Shown one piece after another: positions 7,835-15,846 of a stretch of 18,626 nucleotides of DNA (positions are counted from its first letter, which is position 1; the number at the start of each line of letters is the position of its first letter). The DNA comes from an uncultured bacterium (GTDB lineage: Bacteria; Pseudomonadota; Gammaproteobacteria; Burkholderiales; Burkholderiaceae_D). The stretch is from assembly GCA_903872555.1 (NCBI GenBank), contig CAIQLE010000217.1:1-18626 (forward strand), given 5' to 3'. The notes under the pieces were generated by a model. It made no database searches and was not told the origin of the DNA. It saw nothing but the letters and a program-made list of their open reading frames with translations. A program made the position numbers and the translations under genes.

Positions 7835-8824
7835 ATGCATGCCCGATCAGTATTATGGATAGCGCTCTGCAGTAGTTTGCTGCCCGGTTGCTCAGTTTTT
7901 ACGAACAATGAAGACAAACCGGCTTTGATGGAAACGGGTTTGACGGTGGTGACTGCGGACAGTGAATATCAGCGCGGCAGGCAATTGCATCTGCAAGGCA
8001 AATATAGCGAGGCTCAGCAAGCCTACCTGCATGCGCTGTCTATCCATCCCGCCCACCCCGAGGCGATGAATGGCATGGCGGCACTGATAGCTGCCAGCGG
8101 TGATCTGAACCGTGCCATCGCCATGCTGATTGATTTAAGCCAGTCCCGACCTGAGTCACACATCTATGCCAATCTCGGCCATGCGTATCAGTTGAAGGGA
8201 CAGTCTGACAAGGCACGTGCAGCTTACGCTATGGCACTGGAGATGGATCCTGAGAACCAGCAGGCACGCATGGAGCTTCAGGCGCTGAATCAGGAGACAC
8301 CGCATCAAGCGCCGGTCACAGCGCAGGCTGAGCATCAGCCAGCGGTGTCTGCATCGAATCTGCCGGCAGAGGCCAGATTTGAAGCCATCGGCCCCGGTGT
8401 CTATCAGATGCAATATCCCGTGGAGCCTGCACTGGTTCACACCACGCACGCACCTGCAGCGATGGCTGTGCCTGAGCGCTCAACTACAGCGATGCTGCCA
8501 CAATTAAAAATAGAACTTGTGAATGGGAATGGTGTGACGGGATTTGCACGCGGTCTGCGCGATCTGTTGCCGCCGCAAGCATGGCGCGTTGTACGGGCGA
8601 CCAACTATGAGCGCTTCAATGTGCAGGTCACACGTATAGACTATGCAGAGCATCAGTTGCCGGCAGCACAGCGGCTGGCAACCGAGCTGGGCCTTCAGCC
8701 GCGGTTTCGTTTAAATAATCAGCAGGAAGGGACGCGCCTGCGCATCGTGCTCGGCCATGACTGCAAGGATATCGACAGCCTAAGGGCCAGACTGGCTACG
8801 CTCAGTCTGCAGGCAGTGTCCTGA
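7835..8824 (+). CDS. tadD: TadD-type TPR lipoprotein with LytR_C-like C-terminal domain
   Basis: This 329-residue protein starts with a lipoprotein signal (residues 1-19, lipobox LPGC, lipidated Cys19). Two to three tetratricopeptide repeats follow at about 44-145 (GRQLHLQGKYSEAQQAYLHA, ANLGHAYQLKGQSDKARAAY, MALEMDPENQQARMEL), as in TadD, which is needed for Tad pilus assembly and acts like the PilF/PilW pilotins. A Gln/Ala/Pro-rich linker (150-220) leads to about 87 residues (223-309) resembling the LytR_C domain: LKIELVNGNGVTGFARGLRD, NYERFNVQVTRIDY and TRLRIVLGHDC. LytR_C is a periplasmic domain of uncertain ligand. The gene is 103 nt after tadC with nothing readable between, and is the last gene of the locus. 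It ends 1 nt before the convergent hydrolase gene. Confidence 0.88.
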   Translation: MHARSVLWIALCSSLLPGCSVFTNNEDKPALMETGLTVVTADSEYQRGRQLHLQGKYSEAQQAYLHALSIHPAHPEAMNGMAALIAASGDLNRAIAMLIDLSQSRPESHIYANLGHAYQLKGQSDKARAAYAMALEMDPENQQARMELQALNQETPHQAPVTAQAEHQPAVSASNLPAEARFEAIGPGVYQMQYPVEPALVHTTHAPAAMAVPERSTTAMLPQLKIELVNGNGVTGFARGLRDLLPPQAWRVVRATNYERFNVQVTRIDYAEHQLPAAQRLATELGLQPRFRLNNQQEGTRLRIVLGHDCKDIDSLRARLATLSLQAVS

Positions 8825-8825
8825 T

Positions 8826-10025
8826 TTATCTGGCTGCTAAAGGGGGTGCGGCAGTCGTGCTGTCACGCCACACCACATCATCATCGATAGCATACAGCTG
8901 ACAAGCTGACTTGCTGTTGGTCTGACATGCGGCCAGCGCGCGCGAGGAAGGATCATCACCTTCTTCGGCCCAGCTCCAGGCGCCTGCAACCGATATAGCG
9001 AAGGCGCGCGGGGAAGATTTCGACAGATACTCTTTATAACCGGTCCGACCTTTATCGTTCATATAAGGCACGGCATTGATATTCCCCACTGATGCGAAAC
9101 CGCTGGCAGGTGGACGCGGTAAATCAGCGACAGGGATAATGTCATCAAAGGGCATGCCCAGCTGTTTCAGAAAACGCTCGGTTTCCGGCCACCAGATGGT
9201 GACACCGTCACGGCTGCCTACTAAGCCATGCGCATCGGATTTGAAACTGGCAAAGGAAATCAATTGCGAAGCGCCACCGGCTGACTGATAGGCATCCTGC
9301 AGCCGCTGTGCCAGAGGATGATCGAAGTAGCTATCGTTTGCGCCATAAAACCAGAGACTGGGCAAGCTGGTCTTGGCGGCATAGCTGGCAAACGCTGTAA
9401 CGAGTGAGCTCTTCCAGTCACAGCTGCTGCCATCGATGCGCAGGCCACCGGCAAAATTCAAGAGACCGCGAACGCCGGGAAAATGACGCGTTCCAAATGC
9501 CATGGCCGCCAGGCCGCCATAAGACTGACCGGCGACGAGTATGCGACTGGAATCAACCCAGGGTAAGTGCACTAGAGATGTCAGTGCCGCTTCCACATCA
9601 TCGGCCTGCATCTGGCCATTGTCTTTCATATTGCAGCCGAGATCGCTGTAGGTTCCGGTGGATCTGGAAAAACCTTTGCGCATGGGCACGGCGACAGCGT
9701 AGCCGCGTTTCACGAATTCACGGCTCATAGATAAAAAGCGGTCACGCTGCTGCTGCATTGGTTTGCCTTTATCTTTGCCGTGATTCATGAGCAATAAAGG
9801 AAACGGCCCTTCACCCGGAGGTTTGAATAAAGTGGTTTCCAGCTGTAGTGCTGTGCCATTCACACTCACGGGCAGCATGATGATTTGTTCATTGACGCTG
9901 GCATCCAATGCGGTGATGGCTGCAGCCGCCGATGCTGCCGGTGCTATGGAAGAAGCAGCAATGCTGATGAGAATAAAAGTGAGGAAAAAACAGCGTCGTT
10001 TCTTTATGCGTGAAGAAAAAATCAT
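8826..10025 (-). CDS. Secreted alpha/beta hydrolase (dienelactone hydrolase-like) with extra C-terminal domain
   Basis: This 399-residue protein has a basic N-terminus (RIKKRR), a hydrophobic core and an Ala-rich cleavage region near residue 33, so it should be exported to the periplasm or beyond. Residues 45-295 form an alpha/beta hydrolase: oxyanion-type MNHG (80-83), nucleophile motif GQSYGG with Ser168, acid Asp231 in FYGANDSYF, and His266 in SDAHGLVG. The substrate cannot be told; dienelactone hydrolase, esterase or peptidase are all possible. After a Pro-rich linker, residues 330-386 form a separate small domain with AFAISVAGAW, ALAACQTN and CQLYAIDDDVVW, a pattern I recall from other secreted betaproteobacterial proteins but cannot name. 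The ribosome site is poor (AAAGCGG). A promoter with an overlapping dyad lies just upstream. Confidence 0.85.
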   Translation of the reverse strand: MIFSSRIKKRRCFFLTFILISIAASSIAPAASAAAAITALDASVNEQIIMLPVSVNGTALQLETTLFKPPGEGPFPLLLMNHGKDKGKPMQQQRDRFLSMSREFVKRGYAVAVPMRKGFSRSTGTYSDLGCNMKDNGQMQADDVEAALTSLVHLPWVDSSRILVAGQSYGGLAAMAFGTRHFPGVRGLLNFAGGLRIDGSSCDWKSSLVTAFASYAAKTSLPSLWFYGANDSYFDHPLAQRLQDAYQSAGGASQLISFASFKSDAHGLVGSRDGVTIWWPETERFLKQLGMPFDDIIPVADLPRPPASGFASVGNINAVPYMNDKGRTGYKEYLSKSSPRAFAISVAGAWSWAEEGDDPSSRALAACQTNSKSACQLYAIDDDVVWRDSTTAAPPLAAR

Positions 10026-10030
10026 GGCCG

Positions 10031-10062
10031 CTTTAGAATGAGCAAGATTGCTTATTCTAAAG
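10031..10062. promoter_or_regulatory. Operator-like dyad over the hydrolase promoter
   Basis: CTTTAGAAT (10031-10039) and ATTCTAAAG (10054-10062) are a perfect inverted pair. Symmetry continues inward (AGCAA with TTGCT), so 14 of 16 half positions match, centred at 10046.5. The dyad contains the predicted -10 element and is centred on the predicted transcription start of the minus-strand gene, as expected for a repressor site. A binding protein is not identifiable here. Confidence 0.5.
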
Positions 10063-10082
10063 AGCGCATTGCCTCACTTCAA
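10054..10082 (-). promoter_or_regulatory. Predicted sigma70 promoter of the hydrolase gene
   Basis: On the minus strand, TTGAAG (10082-10077) and TAGAAT (10059-10054) are separated by exactly 17 nt and match the consensus in 4 and 5 of 6 positions. Transcription would start near 10047, giving a leader of about 22 nt before ATG at 10025. Confidence 0.5.
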
Positions 10083-10160
10083 TGTCAAAGACGGCTATTT
10101 GAGGGACTAAATAAAGAAGTTGAATTTGTTCTAAGCAGTTTCGTGTACAGAATTTCAAGC

Positions 10161-10220
10161 TGATGAGGCGTCAGGCCTTCATCACGGATCTTCATGAAAA
10201 AATACCATCAAGATCCGTGA
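10161..10220. repeat. Overlapping inverted repeats downstream of parC
   Basis: TCACGGATCTT (10182-10192) and AAGATCCGTGA (10210-10220) form a perfect 11-bp stem with a 17-nt loop. TGATGAGGC (10161-10169) and GCCTTCATCA (10175-10184) form a second stem with one bulge and a 5-nt loop, sharing three bases with the first. The stems lie 22 nt past the parC stop codon. Neither is followed by a T-tract on the minus strand, so they are not a classical intrinsic terminator, but they may protect the mRNA 3' end. The rest of the 216-nt gap holds the hydrolase promoter and otherwise nothing I can identify. Confidence 0.5.
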
Positions 10221-10241
10221 GTCATGAATGTGCAAGAGGGC

Positions 10242-12557
10242 TCAGCCCAGTGCTTCCAGATGCGTAGCTTTCATGCGTGAAGTGAGTAACTTGCCTTTGC
10301 GAGCACGTTTGCCAAAATGATGCGCCAGTTCGCTGGCCGTCAGATTCGCTTCTTGTGCTTTGCCACTGCGTTGCGCTGTACCGATAACGCGCACACCTTT
10401 TTTGCTGATGGCCTGAGCGGCCAGCAGGCTTTCACCGTCATCAAGCTCCATCATGATCACGCCACGGCCACCGCCGGGCTGATTCTTGATTTCATCCAGG
10501 CCAAAGACCAGTAAGCGGCCATTGCCGGAGAGGCAGGCAACTGCACTCGCTGATTTGGCGATCACACAAGGCATCAGAGGTTCATCCGCCGCTTCCAGCG
10601 TCATGAATGATTTGCCACCTTTCTGTCGGCTCACCATATCGCCTGCCTTGGCAGAGAAACCATAGCCGGCCGTCGATGCCAGCAGCAAAGCTGTATCCGC
10701 TGTGCCTACAAAGTAATGCACCAGCCGTGAACCTGATTCCACTTCCACTAAGGTGGTGAGCGGCACACCATCACCACGCGCCCCTGGCAATTGCGTGACA
10801 GAGACGGTATACACGCGGCCACTCGAGCCGAAGGCCAGCAGATTGTCTGTGGTTCTGCACTCAAAGGTGTTGTAGAGCGAATCACCCGCCTTGAAGCTGA
10901 ACTGTTGCGCATCATGACCATGACCCTGACGCGCACGAACCCAGCCTTTTTGCGAAATGATGACGGTGACAGGTTCATCAATCACTTTTTGTTCAGCGAC
11001 TGCACGTTCGGCTTCTTTCATCAGTGTGCGACGTTTGTCGCCATACTGTTTGGCATCCGCTTCAATTTCTTTGATCAGCAGCTTCTTCATTGAAGCCGGA
11101 TTGTCGAGCAGCTCCTGCAGCGTGGCTTTTTCCTTGCGCAGTTCGGCCAGCTCTTGCTGTACCTTGATCGCTTCCAGTCGCGCCAGCTGACGCAGACGAA
11201 TTTCAAGAATGTCTTCTGCCTGGCGCTCGGACAGTTTGAACGCTGTCATCAGGGCCGGCTTGGGTTCATCCGCTTCGCGGATGATCTTGATGACCTTGTC
11301 GATATTCAGCAGGACAGCTTCACGTCCTTCGAGTATGTGTATGCGATCATCTACCTTCGATAATCTGTGCTGGGTACGACGGGTGACAGTCTCGAAACGG
11401 AAACCGGTCCATTCGCGCAAGATTGATCCCAGACCTTTCTGGCAGGGCTTGCCGTCCGCGCCTATCATCACCAGATTCACGCTGACATTGCTTTCCAGCG
11501 AAGTATGCGCGAGCAAGAGATTGCTGAATTCTTCCTGATCCTGATTCTTGGTCTTGGGTTCGAAAACCAGACGCACCGGTGCTTCACGTCCGGATTCGTC
11601 GCGCACGGTATCTAGCACGGCAAGCAAGGTTTGTTTGTTGCCCATCTGATCCGCGGTCAGGCTCTTCTTGCCCAGCTTGACTTTAGGATTGGTGAGCTCT
11701 TCTATTTCTTCCAGAATTTTTTGCGATGAAGCGCCCGGTGGCAGTTCCGTCACTACCAGTTGCCACTGTCCGCGTGCCATTTCTTCTATCTTCCAGCGCG
11801 CGCGCACTTTGATGCTGCCACGACCCTGCTGATAGATCTCACTGATGGCCGATGCTGTGGTAATGATTTGTCCGCCGCCGGGAAAATCCGGGCCGGGAAT
11901 CATGTCCATCAGATCCTCATGCGAGAGCTTGGGATTCTTGATCAGTGCGACGGCTGCCTGCGCCACTTCCGTCAGATTATGGGAAGGAATTTCTGTCGCC
12001 AGACCGACCGCAATACCCGAGGCGCCATTCAGCAGGACGAAGGGCAGGCGTGCCGGCAGCAGTTTTGGTTCTTCGCTGGAGCCATCGTAGTTCGAAGTGA
12101 AATCTACCGTGCCCATGTCGATTTCATCGAGCAAGAGGCGCGAGATCGGTGTCAGTCGCGCTTCGGTGTAGCGCATCGCTGCCGCGCCATCACCATCGCG
12201 CGAACCGAAGTTTCCATGGCCGTCCACCAGCGGATAACGCAGTGAAAAATCCTGCGCCATGCGCACCATGGCGTCATACACCGACTGGTCGCCATGCGGA
12301 TGCAGTTTACCCAGCACGTCACCCACCACAGCGGCAGATTTGCGGGGCTTGGCAGCCGGGTCCAGCTTGAGCTGGTCCATCGCATACAGGATACGTCGCT
12401 GCACCGGCTTCTGGCCGTCGCAGACATCCGGCAGTGCGCGGCCTTTAACGACCGAGATGGCGTAGTCCAGATAGGCGCGTTCGGCGAAGGTCGCCAGCGT
12501 CAGGGTTTCGCCACTGTCATCAGCGGCGGATTCAAAAAGATTGGTTTGCTCAGTCAT
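10242..12557 (-). CDS. parC: DNA topoisomerase IV subunit A (ParC)
   Basis: This 771-residue protein (E. coli ParC has 752) is the DNA-breaking and rejoining subunit of topoisomerase IV, which decatenates daughter chromosomes. The N-terminal winged-helix/tower region contains [41 protein letters not shown], and catalytic Tyr130 in [10 protein letters not shown]; Arg129 precedes it as usual. FPGGGQI, the coiled coil with [19 protein letters not shown] and [12 protein letters not shown] follow. The C-terminal 250 residues form the beta-propeller domain. Lack of a GyrA box (QRRGGKG) and the position directly behind parE mark it as ParC and not GyrA. At the site equivalent to E. coli quinolone residue Ser80 it has Gln91; Asp95 aligns with Glu84. 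It lies 17 nt behind parE with a weak ribosome site. Confidence 0.96.
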   Translation of the reverse strand: MTEQTNLFESAADDSGETLTLATFAERAYLDYAISVVKGRALPDVCDGQKPVQRRILYAMDQLKLDPAAKPRKSAAVVGDVLGKLHPHGDQSVYDAMVRMAQDFSLRYPLVDGHGNFGSRDGDGAAAMRYTEARLTPISRLLLDEIDMGTVDFTSNYDGSSEEPKLLPARLPFVLLNGASGIAVGLATEIPSHNLTEVAQAAVALIKNPKLSHEDLMDMIPGPDFPGGGQIITTASAISEIYQQGRGSIKVRARWKIEEMARGQWQLVVTELPPGASSQKILEEIEELTNPKVKLGKKSLTADQMGNKQTLLAVLDTVRDESGREAPVRLVFEPKTKNQDQEEFSNLLLAHTSLESNVSVNLVMIGADGKPCQKGLGSILREWTGFRFETVTRRTQHRLSKVDDRIHILEGREAVLLNIDKVIKIIREADEPKPALMTAFKLSERQAEDILEIRLRQLARLEAIKVQQELAELRKEKATLQELLDNPASMKKLLIKEIEADAKQYGDKRRTLMKEAERAVAEQKVIDEPVTVIISQKGWVRARQGHGHDAQQFSFKAGDSLYNTFECRTTDNLLAFGSSGRVYTVSVTQLPGARGDGVPLTTLVEVESGSRLVHYFVGTADTALLLASTAGYGFSAKAGDMVSRQKGGKSFMTLEAADEPLMPCVIAKSASAVACLSGNGRLLVFGLDEIKNQPGGGRGVIMMELDDGESLLAAQAISKKGVRVIGTAQRSGKAQEANLTASELAHHFGKRARKGKLLTSRMKATHLEALG

Positions 12558-12574
12558 GATGGCTCAATACGAAA

Positions 12575-14566
12575 TTAGATGTCGGCTTCCACTTCATTGC
12601 CATGTTCTTCCAGCCAGGCACGGCGTGCTGCTGCTTCGCCTTTGCCCATCAACATGGTGAAGCGGTCTTCGGAAGCTTTCAGGCCGAGCTCGCCTATCGC
12701 GACAGGCAATAGACGGCGGGTGTCGGGATTCATGGTGGTTTCCCATAATTGTCCGGCACTCATTTCACCCAGACCCTTGAAGCGGGCAATGCTCCAGGCA
12801 CCATCACGCACACCATCTTTACGCAGTTTGTCTTCTATGGCTTCCAGTTCACCATCGTCGAGCGCATAAATTTTCTGCGCTGGTTTTTTGCCGCGTGCCG
12901 GCGCATCGACACGATACAAAGGAGGGCGTGCAATATGAATATGACCTTGCGCAATCAGCTTAGGGAAGTGACGGAAGAACAGCGTCAATAGCAAGACCTG
13001 AATATGCGAGCCATCGACGTCTGCATCCGACAAGATGCAGATGCGGCCATAGCGCAGACCGGACAGATCCGGATCATCGTTTTTACTATGCGGATCCACA
13101 CCGATCGCCACGGCGATATCGTGAATTTCATTGTTGGCAAACAGTCGGTCGCGTTCCGTTTCCCAGGAATTCAATACTTTGCCGCGCAGCGGCAGGATGG
13201 CCTGAAATTCTTTGTCACGTCCCATCTTGGCCGAGCCGCCGGCAGAGTCACCCTCGACCAGAAAAATTTCATTGCGCGTCAGGTCAGTCGATTCACAGTC
13301 GGTCAGTTTGCCCGGCAACACAGCCACGCCTGAGGATTTACGCTTCTCGACTTTTTGCGCAGAGCGCAAGCGGCTTTGCGCCTGACGGATGACGAGTTCA
13401 GCCAGTTTTTTGCCGTAATCCACATGCTGATTCAGCCACAGCTCCAGCGAGGTGCGTGAGTAACCCGCGACCAGTCGCACAGCATCGCGTGAGTTCAGGC
13501 GTTCTTTGATCTGCCCCTGAAATTGCGGGTCCAATACTTTGGCGGATAACACAAAGGAGGTGCGTGCAAATACATCTTCTGGCAGCAGCTTGACGCCCTT
13601 GGGCAAGAGCGAGTGCATTTCTACGAAGCTCTTGACTGCGCCAAACAGGCCTTCACGCAAACCCGATTCATGCGTACCACCGGCGGGTGTAGGAATCAGG
13701 TTCACATAGGATTCGCGTACCACATTGCCGTCTTCCGTCCACGCCACTACCCATGCGGCACCTTCGCCTTCAGCAAAGCCATCAGCTTCGGCCGTTGCAT
13801 ATTGTTCGCCTTCGAACAGCGGTATCAGCGTAGCCCCGCCACTGTTCTGTGCCAGTGCTTCATTCAGATAACCACGCAAGCCCTGTTCATATAACCAGCT
13901 TTGAGATTCGCCTGATTTGGCCTGAGTGAAGGTGACACGCACACCGGGCAGCAACACGGCTTTGGAACGCAGCAGGCGCTGCAGCTCGCTGACCGGAATG
14001 ACAGGAGAATCAAAATATTTAGGATCGGGCCAGACAGTGACGCGGGTGCCGGATTTTTTTTCGTCTTTTTCAGGAGCGCGCGATTTCAGTTTAGAGACCA
14101 CATCACCACCGGCAAAGCCTATGGTGTGAACACTTTTGCCGGAATCATCTTTGCGCCAGACGGTGATGTCGAGTTTTAATGCCAGTGCATTCGTTACTGA
14201 GACACCGACACCGTGCAGACCGCCTGAAAATGCATAGGCTCCGCCGGAACCTTTGTCGAATTTTCCGCCGGCATGCAGACGCGTGAAAACGATTTCCACG
14301 GTCGGTACTTTTTCTTCCGGATGCAGACCGACAGGAATACCACGGCCATCATCTTCGACGCTGATACTGCCATCCGTGTTCATGGTGACGAGTATATTTT
14401 TACAGTAACCGCCGAGCGCTTCATCGGAAGCGTTATCGATCACTTCCTGAATGATGTGCAGCGGATTTTCGGTACGGGTATACATGCCGGGACGTTGCTT
14501 GACCGGCTCCAGTCCTTTGAGGACACGTATGGATGATTCGCTGTATTCGGGTTTTTTGCTTGCCAT
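12575..14566 (-). CDS. parE: DNA topoisomerase IV subunit B (ParE)
   Basis: This 663-residue protein (E. coli ParE has 630) is the ATPase subunit of topoisomerase IV. The GHKL ATP site is intact: EVIDNASDEAL (Glu41, Asn45), EDDGRGIP (71-78) and SGGLHGVGVSVTNAL (114-128). The transducer domain follows, with a QTK-loop-like Lys in the GQIKERL region (351-357). The TOPRIM domain has EGDSAGG (438-444), LPLRGKVLN (458-466) and the metal-binding DADVDGS (514-520). PLYRV and FKGLGEM segments near the C-terminus are typical of type IIA enzymes. The length and lack of the GyrB-specific insertion favour ParE. There is an 89-nt gap to the upstream VWA gene with no convincing promoter, so it could be cotranscribed with that gene or have its own weak promoter. 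Confidence 0.96.
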   Translation of the reverse strand: MASKKPEYSESSIRVLKGLEPVKQRPGMYTRTENPLHIIQEVIDNASDEALGGYCKNILVTMNTDGSISVEDDGRGIPVGLHPEEKVPTVEIVFTRLHAGGKFDKGSGGAYAFSGGLHGVGVSVTNALALKLDITVWRKDDSGKSVHTIGFAGGDVVSKLKSRAPEKDEKKSGTRVTVWPDPKYFDSPVIPVSELQRLLRSKAVLLPGVRVTFTQAKSGESQSWLYEQGLRGYLNEALAQNSGGATLIPLFEGEQYATAEADGFAEGEGAAWVVAWTEDGNVVRESYVNLIPTPAGGTHESGLREGLFGAVKSFVEMHSLLPKGVKLLPEDVFARTSFVLSAKVLDPQFQGQIKERLNSRDAVRLVAGYSRTSLELWLNQHVDYGKKLAELVIRQAQSRLRSAQKVEKRKSSGVAVLPGKLTDCESTDLTRNEIFLVEGDSAGGSAKMGRDKEFQAILPLRGKVLNSWETERDRLFANNEIHDIAVAIGVDPHSKNDDPDLSGLRYGRICILSDADVDGSHIQVLLLTLFFRHFPKLIAQGHIHIARPPLYRVDAPARGKKPAQKIYALDDGELEAIEDKLRKDGVRDGAWSIARFKGLGEMSAGQLWETTMNPDTRRLLPVAIGELGLKASEDRFTMLMGKGEAAARRAWLEEHGNEVEADI

Positions 14567-14655
14567 GCCAGATTAAGAATAGGTAATTGCTAAGAGTTGA
14601 GCCACTGATGGGCAAAAATTTCGTGAATTCTAATGAATTTAAAGCGACTGATGGA

Positions 14656-15825
14656 TTATTTCGACAGCATTTGCATCGCTCTGTCCAGACCTTCCATCGT
14701 GACCGGGTACATGCGATTGCTCATCAGCTGACGGATGATGGCTACGGATTGCCGGTATTGCCACAGCCCTTCAGGCTCGGGGTTGAGCCAGACGAATTTC
14801 GGGAACTGGTGGATAAAGCGTTGCAGCCAGACCGCGCCTGCTTCTTCGTTATTGTATTCGACTGAGCCGCCGGGCTGCACGATCTCATACGGACTCATGG
14901 TGGCGTCGCCTATGAAAATCAGCTTGGTGTCAGAGGGATATTTACGCAAAATATCCCAGGTGGCAAAGCGTTCTGCGTGACGGCGGCGATTATTTTTCCA
15001 TAGCGTTTCATACACACAGTTATGGAAATAAAAGAATTCCATATTCTTGAATTCAGTTTTCGCCGCTGAAAACAATTCTTCTGCACGAGCAATGTGATCA
15101 TCCATGCTGCCGCCCACATCCATCAGCATCAGCACTTTGACTTTATTTTTGCGCTCGGGCCGCATCTTCAGGTCCAGCCAGCCTGCATTATTGGCGGTGG
15201 CCCGTATGGTGTCGTCCAGTGCCAGCTCATCTTCTGCACCATCGCGTGCGAATTTACGCAGGCGACGTAAAGCGACTTTGATGTTGCGTGTGCCGAGCTC
15301 GCGTTCGCTGTCGTAATCACGATAGGCACGTGTTTCCCATACTTTGACTGCACTGCGCTGGCCGCCTTCGCCGCCTATGCGTATGCCTTCAGGATTGGTG
15401 CCGCCATGACCGAAAGGCGAGGTGCCGCCGGTGCCTATCCATTTATTGCCGCCTTCATGCCGGCCTTTCTGTTCTTCCATCAGCGCTTTGAGCCTGTCCA
15501 TCAGCTTGTCGTAGCCAAATTTTTCCAGCTGGGCTTTTTGTTCAGGCGTGAGTTCGCGCTGCATGCGCTTGACCAGCCAGTCGAGCGGAATCTCAGGCAT
15601 TTTTTCAAACAGTGTCTGAATGCCATGGAAGTACAAACCAAATGCCTGATCGAATTTATCGAAATTCGCCTCATCCTTGACCATGGTGGTGCGCGCCAGA
15701 TAATAAAAATCATCCAGCGAAGGCGCGATCACCTGCTTGTCCAGTGCTTCCAGCAGCACCAGAAATTCTTTGATGGAGACCGGTATCTTCGCGCTCTTGA
15801 GCGTGAAAAAAAAGTCGATCAGCAT
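14656..15825 (-). CDS. VWA domain protein, CoxE-like, partner of MoxR ATPase
   Basis: A 389-residue protein without signal peptide or membrane segment. The N-terminal part (1-120) resembles the CoxE-type region found with VWA domains (FFFTLKSAKIPVSIKEFLVL, LDDFYYLARTTMVKDE). A Gly/His-rich linker (120-156) precedes the VWA domain (about 228-389). The metal site reads DVGGSMDD (236-243), so it has Gly in place of the first Ser of the usual DxSxS; Ser240 and Asp307 (FIGDATMSPYEI) are kept. I believe this DVGGSM form is common in this subfamily. VWA-MoxR pairs act as chaperone-like assembly or metal-insertion factors (CoxD/CoxE, MoxR, RavA-ViaA); the target here is unknown. It starts 21 nt behind moxR, so the two should be cotranscribed. 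Confidence 0.88.
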   Translation of the reverse strand: MLIDFFFTLKSAKIPVSIKEFLVLLEALDKQVIAPSLDDFYYLARTTMVKDEANFDKFDQAFGLYFHGIQTLFEKMPEIPLDWLVKRMQRELTPEQKAQLEKFGYDKLMDRLKALMEEQKGRHEGGNKWIGTGGTSPFGHGGTNPEGIRIGGEGGQRSAVKVWETRAYRDYDSERELGTRNIKVALRRLRKFARDGAEDELALDDTIRATANNAGWLDLKMRPERKNKVKVLMLMDVGGSMDDHIARAEELFSAAKTEFKNMEFFYFHNCVYETLWKNNRRRHAERFATWDILRKYPSDTKLIFIGDATMSPYEIVQPGGSVEYNNEEAGAVWLQRFIHQFPKFVWLNPEPEGLWQYRQSVAIIRQLMSNRMYPVTMEGLDRAMQMLSK

Positions 15826-15846
15826 GGCAGGAAGCGGATGATGGGT

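Noticed and set aside
10038..10163. A 41-codon plus-strand frame (begins MSKIAYSKER) in the gap upstream of the hydrolase gene
   Set aside because: No ribosome site precedes its ATG, it overlaps the dyad and the opposite promoter, and its protein resembles no family I know.
14567..14655. Possible promoter for parE (TTGCCC, 17 nt, TAGCAA on the minus strand)
   Set aside because: The -10 matches the consensus in only 3 of 6 positions, so I do not list it; the 89-nt gap holds nothing else clear.
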